Position numbers and translations under genes: made by a program. Below, in pieces: positions 1 to 5,542 of a stretch of 8,100 bases of DNA; the stretch's first letter is position 1, and each line of letters starts with the position of its first letter. The stretch lies in assembly GCA_002419125.1 (NCBI GenBank), contig DIFL01000008.1, positions 3,486 to 11,585 on the forward strand. The letters run 5' to 3'. The stretch comes from Candidatus Dojkabacteria bacterium UBA5749. Its GTDB lineage: Bacteria; Patescibacteriota; Dojkabacteria; SC72. The notes below the pieces were generated by a model. The model did not search any database, was not told the origin of the DNA, and worked only from the letters and a program-made list of their open reading frames with translations.

Positions 1-1064
1 TCTTGTAATATGAGATTTTTTGTATACACCTGAGTATTAGTTTCTTGATCAACATGAATTTTTCCACCTGTCTCTTTTAGGTATATATTTTTCTTACTAT
101 CATATGTCCAAACGGTATCATACATTCCTCCGTTGTTTAATCTCTCATGGAATGTAATTTTAACTTTACTTTTAGTCCCCCTATCTTCTAACTTTGCATC
201 CTTTTTAAATTTCCATGCTTCAATCTCAGGAAAACTATCCCATTTTTTTGTTTCTGCATACTCCCAAGCAGAAAAGAGAGAGGAGTACTCATTATGGGGT
301 GCATACCTTACACCATCATTCCATCTCCATGCTCCAATAGTCGCAATCTTTTTAATATTGTATGCATATATATTCCCACAGGCATCAGTTTTAGGATTAT
401 CTGTATCCGCACATCCATCATATATATAAAGAGGGTCATATGGGCTTAACCACTCAAGATAGTATTGTCTAGAACTTCTAATTGGGCCTACCTTTTTAGG
501 GGTTTCTCCCCAAAATATTGAGAGAAATCTTGTAATTCCTCCCTCTGCTAAGGCCTCAAATACAACATCTGCACTATTTAATCCTGATTGAGGTCTGGCT
601 TCTTGATGATTATTAATCATTACAGCAACAGGCCTTTTCTCTTTTAACTTACTAATTTCATTTTTAGTAAAGAGTAGTCCATTAATTGGGCTAACTTCTG
701 TTCTTGGTTCCAAGGGTTTAGGAATAGGGATGGTAGGAAATATTTCATATACTTTTTCAGAGAGTAGATATTCATTGCTAAGATTAATTATTTCAGAGGG
801 TTTAACATACGGTTTTACTTTGAATATACCGAAGTAATAGAAGAGGGAGATACCGATAATAAGTAAAACAGCACTGGCTATTAGTATTATTGTTAAATTC
901 TTCTTACTATGCTTCTCTTTCTTAACTTTTACATTCTCAGGTTTGACTTCCTCTGTTGTTGTAACCCCTTGAACGGGTATCTGAACTTTGGCAGTTAGTG
1001 AGTTATCATCTTCCTTTTCAATAGGGGCATTTTTACTCTGTGTAATACTTATCTCTTTAGGCAT
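1..1064 (-). CDS. Membrane-anchored DUF3048 (YerB-like) protein, 3' end beyond the left edge
   Basis: Reading the minus strand from an ATG at 1064 gives 354 open codons that continue past base 1. Residues 1-55 are a charged, probably cytoplasmic tail. Residues 57-80 form one strongly hydrophobic membrane segment. A proline-rich linker (about 84-121) leads into a domain with the hallmarks of DUF3048: INGLLFTKNE (127-136), RPVAVMINNH (144-153), ARPQSGLNSADVVFEA (156-171) and EGGITRFLSIFW (174-185). It continues through PIRSSRQYYLEW, PHNEYSS and, near the edge, a Y-D-T-V-W-T-Y-D stretch of the C-terminal part. The domain would lie outside the membrane. YerB-type proteins are usually lipoproteins, so a transmembrane anchor with a cytoplasmic tail is a variant. 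Family length suggests only some tens of residues are missing. The biochemical role of DUF3048 is unknown. An in-frame ATG at 1079 is possible, but it lies inside a -10-like box. Confidence 0.9.
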   Translation of the reverse strand, partial: MPKEISITQSKNAPIEKEDDNSLTAKVQIPVQGVTTTEEVKPENVKVKKEKHSKKNLTIILIASAVLLIIGISLFYYFGIFKVKPYVKPSEIINLSNEYLLSEKVYEIFPTIPIPKPLEPRTEVSPINGLLFTKNEISKLKEKRPVAVMINNHQEARPQSGLNSADVVFEALAEGGITRFLSIFWGETPKKVGPIRSSRQYYLEWLSPYDPLYIYDGCADTDNPKTDACGNIYAYNIKKIATIGAWRWNDGVRYAPHNEYSSLFSAWEYAETKKWDSFPEIEAWKFKKDAKLEDRGTKSKVKITFHERLNNGGMYDTVWTYDSKKNIYLKETGGKIHVDQETNTQVYTKNLILQ

Positions 1065-1069
1065 AATAT

Positions 1070-1078
1070 AATTTAGCA
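1070..1078 (-). promoter_or_regulatory. Possible extended -10 box for the DUF3048 gene
   Basis: Minus-strand TGCTAAATT (TG-n-TAAATT) ends 5 nt before the ATG at 1064, which would put the transcript start at or next to the start codon. The hexamer matches TATAAT at four of six positions. No Shine-Dalgarno sequence precedes either the 1064 or the 1079 ATG. It is weaker than the similar boxes at 4288, 6788 and 6837. Confidence 0.3.
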
Positions 1079-1158
1079 TTACTTTGAAAGAATGTTAATC
1101 CTTTATATGATTTTTTTAATGTGATAGTATTTATTGATATTAATTTAATAGGATTAAT

Positions 1159-2166
1159 ATGAAAAAACATATATTAATATATCTTTCCCTTTTACTTGTT
1201 TGTTCACTTCTTTTAACAGGGTGTACTAAAAAGGAGAATGAAACAGAAACGGAATCAAATGATTCACAAGAGATAGTAGAAGAAGAGAGTAGTGATTCAA
1301 AGGGAGATGATGGGGTGGAGGAAGAAACAGGCTCTTCTGATTTGGAAGGATTTAATAAGGAGGCATGGGTTTTGGGTGAGTCTAGTGAGTATGAATATTC
1401 AATAGAGGAGATTTTAGCAGAGGAGGGTGTTGGATATCATGTGTTTAAATTTACAATGTCATCTTCTGTACAAGAGGCTACTACTCCACTTTTTACTGTT
1501 ACTCCAATACTTAGTAATGGGGTGTTTAGAGTATCTCTAACCAATATATTTGATGATAATACTTCTGTAACACATAGTAAGGGTATAGTAGTAAATAAAT
1601 CAGGAATTACAGGGTTAACTAGATTAGTAACTGATTCTGATACTACAAGAGCATATGATATTGGTGTATTAGGATTAAACAAACTCAAAGTTGAGGTAGA
1701 AAACAATGATGTAGGAACATGGGTATTCTTAGTAAAAGTATCATATGATAGTAAATATACAGCTCCTACTATAGATTTTGGTAGTACAGAATTTTCTTCA
1801 GAAGTACAAGAGATAGAAGGTGTGACAGTTTCTGAAGGAGCAAAAATATTAGATTACTCCTTTATATATTCTTCTGGAGTTTTGAAATTCTCATTAGAGG
1901 TAGCTAGTGGTGCATCTAATCCAATTCCGTCTGCTAATGCTGCATATAATGAAGATGGGCAATTAGTACTTACTTTCCCATCATTAGAACAGGACAAGGT
2001 GTCTGGGTGGAGTAAAACTATTTCTCTTCCTGCAGGTATTAGTGCGGAGATATTAAGAAGTGGCGACCAATCTATATATACTTTTAATGGTATAAGTAAT
2101 ACAAAACCATTTAAGTTAAGTGCTACCCAAAGTCCTAATTTAGTAATATTAGAAATAGATTTATAG
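1159..2166 (+). CDS. Secreted lipoprotein with two similar beta-rich (AMIN-like) domains
   Basis: The protein has 335 residues. MKKH, a hydrophobic stretch (5-19) and the lipobox LLTGC give a lipoprotein signal peptide, with lipidation expected at Cys22. Residues 23-65 form a highly acidic Glu/Ser/Asp tether. Two segments of about 120 residues follow (roughly 78-197 and 218-335). They share one order of elements: an N-terminal beta stretch, a strand of type FKFTMSS or LKFSLEVAS, a proline-containing loop, SNGVFRVSLTNIF or EDGQLVLTFPSL, a KGIVVNKSGI or SKTISLPAGI turn, and a closing strand WVFLVKV or NLVILEI. The closing strands resemble AMIN-type envelope domains, but I cannot assign a family firmly. 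An AGGA at 1150-1153 lies 5 nt before the ATG, one of the few SD-like sites here. The gene is divergent from the DUF3048 gene, and its stop lies one base before the HD gene, so the two are probably cotranscribed. Function unknown; envelope location is well supported. Confidence 0.8.
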   Translation: MKKHILIYLSLLLVCSLLLTGCTKKENETETESNDSQEIVEEESSDSKGDDGVEEETGSSDLEGFNKEAWVLGESSEYEYSIEEILAEEGVGYHVFKFTMSSSVQEATTPLFTVTPILSNGVFRVSLTNIFDDNTSVTHSKGIVVNKSGITGLTRLVTDSDTTRAYDIGVLGLNKLKVEVENNDVGTWVFLVKVSYDSKYTAPTIDFGSTEFSSEVQEIEGVTVSEGAKILDYSFIYSSGVLKFSLEVASGASNPIPSANAAYNEDGQLVLTFPSLEQDKVSGWSKTISLPAGISAEILRSGDQSIYTFNGISNTKPFKLSATQSPNLVILEIDL

Positions 2167-2167
2167 A

Positions 2168-2749
2168 ATGTTAAGCAGAAATGAGTGTATTAAGCTTTTA
2201 GATGAATATATTCATACTCCTTGGTTGAGGCTTCATATGAGGGAGAGTGAGGTAATTATGATTGCTCTTGCTAAGAAATTGGGTGAAGATGCAGAGAGAT
2301 GGGGTATGGCTGGATTAATCCATGATTTAGATTTTGACTATGTAGAGAAAGATCCCAAAAGACACGTGATTGAGTTTGATAATATATTAAAGATTGAAGG
2401 GATAGAGGTTGGGAGAGATATCCCCAATGATGTATATCATGCTATTAAGGCTCACTACGCCGAGCATCCACTAATTACCCAAAAAAGAGAATCTAAACTT
2501 GATTATGCTCTTAGTGCGAGTGAAACTTTAAGTGGTTTTCTAGTAGCTTGTGCTTTAGTACAGCCTGATAAAAAGATTAATAGTGTGGGGGTAGAGAGTG
2601 TGATGAAGAAATTTAAAAAGAAGGATTTTGCTAAATCTATTAATAGACAGTTAATATTTGATATTGAGAAGGTGGAAATATCTTTAGATGAGTTTATACA
2701 GATATCTCTAAAGGCTTTATCAGATATTTCAGATGAGATAGGGTTGTAA
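2168..2749 (+). CDS. HD-superfamily hydrolase (COG2316-like)
   Basis: This 193-residue cytoplasmic protein matches the length and layout of the predicted HD hydrolases grouped as COG2316. Recognisable parts are His23 (RLHMRESEVIM), the HD pair His52-Asp53 in AGLIHDLDFDY, His66, the HAIKAHYAEH segment with His91, His96 and His100, and the family-like ALSASETLSGF and CALVQPDKKI stretches. The C-terminal half carries KKFKKKDFAKSI and the ending SLDEFIQISLKALSDISDEIGL-type helix. HD proteins use these residues to bind metal and hydrolyse phosphoesters of nucleotides; the substrate of this subgroup is not known. The position where I expect a metal-binding Asp (AADELSG in relatives, from memory) is Glu119 here. 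The ATG starts one base after the lipoprotein stop, with no ribosome-binding site of its own, suggesting translational coupling. It converges on the antitoxin gene with only 7 nt between stops. Confidence 0.88.
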   Translation: MLSRNECIKLLDEYIHTPWLRLHMRESEVIMIALAKKLGEDAERWGMAGLIHDLDFDYVEKDPKRHVIEFDNILKIEGIEVGRDIPNDVYHAIKAHYAEHPLITQKRESKLDYALSASETLSGFLVACALVQPDKKINSVGVESVMKKFKKKDFAKSINRQLIFDIEKVEISLDEFIQISLKALSDISDEIGL

Positions 2750-2756
2750 AGTAAGA

Positions 2757-3053
2757 CTATTTCTTTTTATCAACAAATCGTATTTCTAAATCTTTTCCTA
2801 GTGCATTAGCTATCTTAATCAATTTTTCAATTGATACATTCCTTTTTCCAGTTTCTATTTTGCTAATAGTACTACGAGGTACACCTGATTTAAGTGATAG
2901 GGTGTCTTGTGTTATTTTATAGCTTTCTCTTAACTCTCTTATCTGTCTTAATGCTATTCTTTTTTCAGCCTTAATATTTAACTTTTGTAATTCTTCTTCA
3001 GTAAACATTTCTTTTCGGGCATCTTCCCAGGGTATTAATGTTGTTTTTTTCAT
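2757..3053 (-). CDS. HigA-type antitoxin (XRE helix-turn-helix)
   Basis: The protein has 98 residues. The N-terminal 40 residues are the charged helical region usual in antitoxins paired with HigB/RelE toxins (WEDARKEMFTEEELQKLN). An XRE-type helix-turn-helix covers about residues 41-85: LRESYKITQDTLSLKSGV, then the recognition helix PRSTISKIETGKRN, then SIEKLIKIANALGKDLEIRF. The usual role is to bind and neutralise the cotranscribed toxin mRNA interferase and to repress the operon. The upstream toxin is visibly broken (next entry), so this antitoxin is an orphan at this locus, although its own frame shows no damage. Toxin-first order is standard for higBA. It starts 4 nt downstream of the toxin remnant's stop, with no SD, so translation probably depended on coupling. 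It could now act as a stand-alone repressor or protect against a related toxin elsewhere. Confidence 0.9.
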   Translation of the reverse strand: MKKTTLIPWEDARKEMFTEEELQKLNIKAEKRIALRQIRELRESYKITQDTLSLKSGVPRSTISKIETGKRNVSIEKLIKIANALGKDLEIRFVDKKK

Positions 3054-3057
3054 TTTA

Positions 3058-3233
3058 TTAATAACTAATCTTAATTTTTCTTTTAACAGCTTTTTGTATT
3101 TCTCTTAGTGGTGTTTTCTACTTTCAGGGTATTGTAAAGTGCCAAATGTTTTTAACTCTTTTATTAAAACAACAAAATCTTTTCTTGTGGTAAGTGGAAA
3201 TGTCAGAAGTTCCTTTTGTGCATTAGATTCTAT
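3058..3233 (-). pseudogene. Decayed HigB/RelE-type toxin, central part deleted
   Basis: Two fragments of one toxin can be read. From 3233 to 3114 one frame gives about 40 residues, including NAQKELLTFPLTTRKDF, VVLIKELKTFGTLQYPES and RK. This matches the N-terminal helical part of phage-type HigB toxins (pattern N-x-x-x-Q-K-E-L/I-x-x-x-P ... FG-x-x-x-x-P-x-S/T-R). It is blocked upstream by TAA at 3236-3234 and runs into TAA at 3107-3105. From 3117 a second frame gives KTPLREIQKAVKRKIKISY and a stop at 3060-3058, matching the family's C-terminal end (K-T-P-x-x-E-I-x-x-A-x-x-R). Intact members are about 100-110 residues; here roughly 60 remain. The central beta strands with the catalytic residues are gone, the two parts are out of frame, and no start codon is evident. 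The product is almost certainly inactive as a toxin. Position directly upstream of the antitoxin supports the identification. Confidence 0.8.
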
Positions 3234-3245
3234 TTATATTATCTT

Positions 3246-3282
3246 GCAACATAATTGCGCCATATATGTTACATAGTGTCAA
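3246..3282 (-). promoter_or_regulatory. Candidate old promoter/operator of the toxin-antitoxin locus
   Basis: On the minus strand a perfect TTGACA (3282-3277) precedes the toxin remnant. Two small inverted repeats follow: TATGT-n-ACATA (3275-3265) and GCAA-n5-TTGC (3258-3246), with centres 18 bp apart. Such sites just after a -35 box fit autorepression by a HigA-type protein. No good -10 box sits at 16-18 nt (the 17-nt position reads CGCAAT), so the promoter may be decayed or misassigned. Confidence 0.3.
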
Positions 3283-3334
3283 GTTATATCCTCTATTTTA
3301 TTAGGCAGGAATTAAATATTAGTGAAAAGTTTAG

Positions 3335-3340
3335 TATAAT
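3335..3340 (+). promoter_or_regulatory. -10 box of the tRNA-Pro gene
   Basis: A perfect TATAAT ends 8 nt before the first base of the tRNA. Transcription would start around 3347-3349, leaving a leader of about 0-2 nt. The -35 region at the expected spacing (about 3312-3317, TTAAAT) is poor. Confidence 0.65.
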
Positions 3341-3348
3341 GTTTTTTA

Positions 3349-3422
3349 CGGGGTGTAGTTCAGATGGCTAGAACGCTTGTATGGGGTGCAAGAGGTCGCA
3401 CGTTCAAGTCGTGTCACCCCGA
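3349..3422 (+). tRNA. trnP: tRNA-Pro, anticodon GGG
   Basis: A complete cloverleaf can be drawn. The acceptor stem CGGGGTG (3349-3355) pairs over all 7 bp with CACCCCG (3415-3421), and the discriminator A is 3422. The D arm is GTTC/GAAC (3358-3361, 3371-3374). The anticodon stem CTTGT/GCAAG (3376-3380, 3388-3392) has loop ATGGGGT, giving anticodon GGG at 3383-3385. The variable loop is AGGTC. The T arm is GCACG/CGTGT with loop TTCAAGT (3398-3414). The C1-G72 pair is typical of bacterial tRNA-Pro. The 3' CCA is not encoded (TTT follows), so CCA must be added by nucleotidyltransferase. GGG reads CCC and CCU; CCA/CCG need another tRNA. Confidence 0.96.
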
Positions 3423-3426
3423 TTTA

Positions 3427-4068
3427 TTAATCAGGTGCTGTTAACTCTCCGATAGATACATCAAAGCCATATTTTAACAGATTCATTATGGTGTATCCTA
3501 CACAACCTGTAGGGACAAAATTCTTTTTAAGCCATTTCTTTGCTATTGGATATTTTTCTAAGTATGTTGGAATATTTTGAATAAATTCAAGTTGGATTTT
3601 TTCCTCATCATACCTAATATCAAATTCTTTAATTGCTTTGCTGATAGATTTTGATACAAGAAAAAGGCCATCGACAGTAATTATTTCAATTTTTGCATTT
3701 AAGAATATTTTAGCTAACAGATCCCAATCTTTTCTTCCTCCTTTTGGAGTTTCCTCTCCATCTTTTGTTTTAACATTATATATTCTGGAATTACCCGACT
3801 GAGATATTTTAGAGATCATCTTGTTATAATTTGAAGCTTGTTGGAAAATAATAAGTGGGGTCTTGCTTTCTAAAAGGCTTTTAATATATTGATCTCTGTT
3901 TTTTAAGTACTCTCTTGTAACAAAACGTTTATTCTTTTTAGGAGATATATCTTCAGAGTAGAAAGGGTGAACTAGAATGTGTAATTTCCCACTTGAGACA
4001 TTACATTGGTTAATAAATTCCCTTATCTCTATTGTACTGGCTTTTAATAATTCAATATCTTCTATCAT
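3427..4068 (-). CDS. Conserved-looking hypothetical protein, 213 aa, cytoplasmic
   Basis: I do not recognise this gene. There is no signal peptide or membrane segment. Hydrophobic strands alternate with helices: LHILVHPFY (29-37), TPLIIFQQ (70-77), SRIYNV (94-99), KIEIITVDGLFLV (126-138) and a final GFDVSIGEL (201-209). This layout suggests a three-layer alpha/beta fold. Stretches that look constrained are VHPFYSED (33-40), DGEETPKGGRKDWD (103-116) and PTGCVGYTIMNLLKYGFDV (186-204). The last faintly recalls the Cys-containing end of isochorismatase-like hydrolases, but the catalytic Asp and Lys signatures are not evident. The stop lies 5 bp beyond the tRNA, which is convergent. A TATAAT 15 nt upstream of the ATG suggests its own promoter; no SD is visible. 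Composition resembles its neighbours. Confidence 0.7.
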   Translation of the reverse strand: MIEDIELLKASTIEIREFINQCNVSSGKLHILVHPFYSEDISPKKNKRFVTREYLKNRDQYIKSLLESKTPLIIFQQASNYNKMISKISQSGNSRIYNVKTKDGEETPKGGRKDWDLLAKIFLNAKIEIITVDGLFLVSKSISKAIKEFDIRYDEEKIQLEFIQNIPTYLEKYPIAKKWLKKNFVPTGCVGYTIMNLLKYGFDVSIGELTAPD

Positions 4069-4082
4069 TGATGTATTTTATC

Positions 4083-4088
4083 ATTATA
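4083..4088 (-). promoter_or_regulatory. -10 box of the 213-aa protein gene
   Basis: A perfect minus-strand TATAAT lies 14 nt upstream of the ATG at 4068, giving a predicted 5' untranslated leader of about 7 nt, too short for a normal SD. No convincing -35 box was found at 16-18 nt. Confidence 0.5.
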
Positions 4089-4287
4089 AAGGTTATTCAT
4101 ATATATAGTTATAGGCAATTTTAAGTATTTTTTCTCAATTCACCTTATAGTCTTTCTCTCTTTGTTGGTATTTCACCTTGTATTCACAATATAGTATGTA
4201 TTACTAAGTATATATATTTTAGTTATAACTAATATTTTCTGTACATTTAACATACATCTGTCTTAGCATATATATGCATACTTAAAT

Positions 4288-4296
4288 TGTTATCAT
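4288..4296 (+). promoter_or_regulatory. Extended -10 promoter, leaderless start of the 123-aa protein gene
   Basis: TGTTATCAT (TG-n-TATCAT) is followed by 7 nt and the ATG at 4304, so +1 is predicted at the start codon or one base before. No SD is present. The same TG-n-TATCAT sequence occurs at 6837 in front of another anchored-protein gene. Confidence 0.5.
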
Positions 4297-4303
4297 ATTA
4301 AAT

Positions 4304-4675
4304 ATGACAAACAAGAAGGTCTTTGCTTTTGTAGCTATATTTGTCTCAGTGTTAGGATTTGCATTTGTAGGAGCACTTAAACCTGTAATTAATGACTATG
4401 CTTCTAAACAGAATTCCTCTCTAGCGGCCTTTAATACAGAAGATGAAAATATTCAGATTAAAACTCTTCATTATGATGCCTCTTCGGGATATTCCAAGAT
4501 GGTAGAGATGTTAAGTGATGTTTTGGGGATGGACAAGGACGATATCGTAATGTCTTTAGAGGGGGGTACTAAACCAAGGGAAATGTTACTGAGTAGTGGT
4601 ATACTTTTTTCTGATTTAAGTGAGTTGTACTCCTTTGATATTGTAGGTGACGGATTAGTTAGGTTTAGAGTATAA
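4304..4675 (+). CDS. Small membrane-anchored or secreted protein of unknown function
   Basis: The protein has 123 residues. MTNKK plus a hydrophobic run FAFVAIFVSVLGFAFVGAL (7-25) forms an N-terminal signal anchor or uncleaved signal peptide; there is no lipobox cysteine. The remainder is predicted to be outside. Residues 68-108 (EMLSDVLGMDKDDIVMSL, then GGTKPREMLLSSGILFSDL) follow the pattern L-x-x-x-LG-(I/M)-x-x-x-x-(I/L)-x-x-x-L-x-x-G-x(5-6)-L-x-x-x-G. This helical unit recurs in many small secreted bacterial proteins; here it is seen once. The C-terminal tail (FDIVGDGLVRFRV) looks like a beta hairpin. The start is fixed by the leaderless promoter at 4288. It lies 72 nt before the ferredoxin gene, so linkage to that cluster is uncertain. 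Confidence 0.65.
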   Translation: MTNKKVFAFVAIFVSVLGFAFVGALKPVINDYASKQNSSLAAFNTEDENIQIKTLHYDASSGYSKMVEMLSDVLGMDKDDIVMSLEGGTKPREMLLSSGILFSDLSELYSFDIVGDGLVRFRV

Positions 4676-4747
4676 GGATACTTTTACAGTTGCAATATTT
4701 GTATATATCTGAAAAAATATAGGGTATTTAAATTAAAGATAGATAAC

Positions 4748-4951
4748 ATGCAAGTATCTATAGACCAAACTAAATGTGTAGCTTGTGGTTCATGTGTAGC
4801 TATATGTCCTGATGTATTTGAAATGAAAGATGATGGGACGGTAGATGTTAAGGCAGAAGTAAAAGGGAAAGATGTCCCTGCCGAATTAGAAAGTAAAGTA
4901 AGAGAGGCACATGATATGTGTCCTGCTACTGCCATTGTAATTGAGGAGTAA
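4748..4951 (+). CDS. Ferredoxin, single [4Fe-4S] cluster
   Basis: The protein has 67 residues, the size of small Thermotoga-type monocluster ferredoxins. The cluster motif is Cys10-x2-Cys13-x2-Cys16 in KCVACGSCVAICP, and the remote ligand is Cys58 in DMCPATAI. Asp22-Val-Phe-Glu follows the motif as in relatives. A one-electron carrier role in the cytoplasm is expected; no partner oxidoreductase is visible here. Cys20 is in the position that forms a disulfide with a cysteine near residue 43 in some monocluster ferredoxins. That partner is absent (the region reads KDVPAELESK), so the disulfide cannot form. A second cluster is ruled out by the lack of another CxxCxxC. No SD precedes the ATG. The next gene begins 5 nt downstream, forming a ferredoxin-Nudix-HIT cluster. 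Confidence 0.93.
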   Translation: MQVSIDQTKCVACGSCVAICPDVFEMKDDGTVDVKAEVKGKDVPAELESKVREAHDMCPATAIVIEE

Positions 4952-4956
4952 ATATC

Positions 4957-5538
4957 ATGGATGAGAAAATACTATGTATAAAAGGGGAGACCCTTTTTAA
5001 AGATGAGAAATGGAATGGATTAATGACCTCTGATAAAGAGAAATATCTTTCTTTACTAAAGAAGGAAAGTGAATTTAGGGTTAGAAAAGATTTAGAAACT
5101 AACCCAGAGTACAAGCAAGTAATTGCTCAGGTAATACTTAGATATAAAGACAAATATTTTCTTCATAGACAGGTTAAGAAAAACGAAGATAGGTTAAACT
5201 CTCTTTGTCCTTTACCATTGGGAGGAAATATAGATGAGATTGACTTAACAAAGGGTGATGATATTTTAGAAACAGCATTAGAAAGAGAGTTACATGAAGA
5301 GGTTTTACTTGGAAGTAAGATTTTAAAGAAAACATATTTAGGTTTAATATATATTGAAGATGGAAACCCCGTTAATTCAGTACATGTTGGTTTTGTATAT
5401 GTATTTGATTTAGATGGAGTGGATGTACATGTAAATGAAGAAGGGTTAGAGGATATCGGTTTTGTAAGTTTGGATTACCTAAAAACGAATACAGAGAAAC
5501 TTACATATTGGAGTAGGATAATAATATATCATTTATAA
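4957..5538 (+). CDS. Nudix-family phosphoesterase (COG4112-like)
   Basis: The protein has 193 residues. The central domain begins near residue 53 (KQVIAQVILRYKDKYFLHRQ). The Nudix-like helix follows: Gly89-Gly90, then an extended loop IDEIDLTKGDD, then LETALERELHEEVLLG (104-119) with Arg110-Glu111 and Glu114-Glu115. These match the REUxEE core that binds the metal-diphosphate. The upstream Glu of the canonical box is replaced by Asp102, and the Gly after EEx is displaced. Downstream YLGLIYIEDGNPVNSVHVGFVYVFD (127-151) and the ending YWSRIII match the predicted MutT-family phosphoesterases collected as COG4112. Members hydrolyse nucleoside-diphosphate-linked compounds, but the substrate of this subgroup is unknown. 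The GGAG ending the ferredoxin gene (about 8 nt before the ATG) can act as SD. The HIT gene starts 4 nt after the stop. Confidence 0.85.
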   Translation: MDEKILCIKGETLFKDEKWNGLMTSDKEKYLSLLKKESEFRVRKDLETNPEYKQVIAQVILRYKDKYFLHRQVKKNEDRLNSLCPLPLGGNIDEIDLTKGDDILETALERELHEEVLLGSKILKKTYLGLIYIEDGNPVNSVHVGFVYVFDLDGVDVHVNEEGLEDIGFVSLDYLKTNTEKLTYWSRIIIYHL

Positions 5539-5542
5539 AGAT

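Larger units (their letters stand above)
4069..4303. other. 235-bp divergent intergenic region with short palindromes
   Basis: This is the longest gene-free stretch apart from the toxin-remnant region. It is very AT-rich. It holds perfect palindromes AGTTATAACT (4221-4230) and GCATATATATGC (4266-4277), plus a TTCACCTT direct repeat (4139-4146 and 4172-4179). Promoters for both flanking genes lie at its edges. No coding potential or RNA gene was seen. The longer palindrome sits 10 bp upstream of the extended -10 element at 4288, so it could be an operator, though palindromes of alternating A/T are easily made by chance. Confidence 0.4.

Noticed and set aside
133..429. 98-codon open frame on the plus strand
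   Set aside because: It lies wholly inside the DUF3048 gene on the other strand, whose family motifs are unmistakable.
1077..1079. Alternative upstream ATG for the DUF3048 gene
   Set aside because: It is in frame, but it has no SD and would lie within the -10-like element of the proposed leaderless start at 1064. It adds only MLNYI; it remains possible.
1437..1706. 89-codon open frame on the minus strand
   Set aside because: It is antisense to the lipoprotein gene, with no recognisable domain or start signal.
2740..2765. Terminator between the convergent HD and antitoxin genes
   Set aside because: Only a T-rich stretch is present, which belongs to the antitoxin's Lys-rich end. No hairpin can be formed.
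3427..4068. Isochorismatase-like cysteine hydrolase
   Set aside because: Only the C-terminal GCVGYTIMNLL stretch recalls that family. The N-terminal D-x-Q-x-D/E-like motif and the catalytic Lys region are not found.
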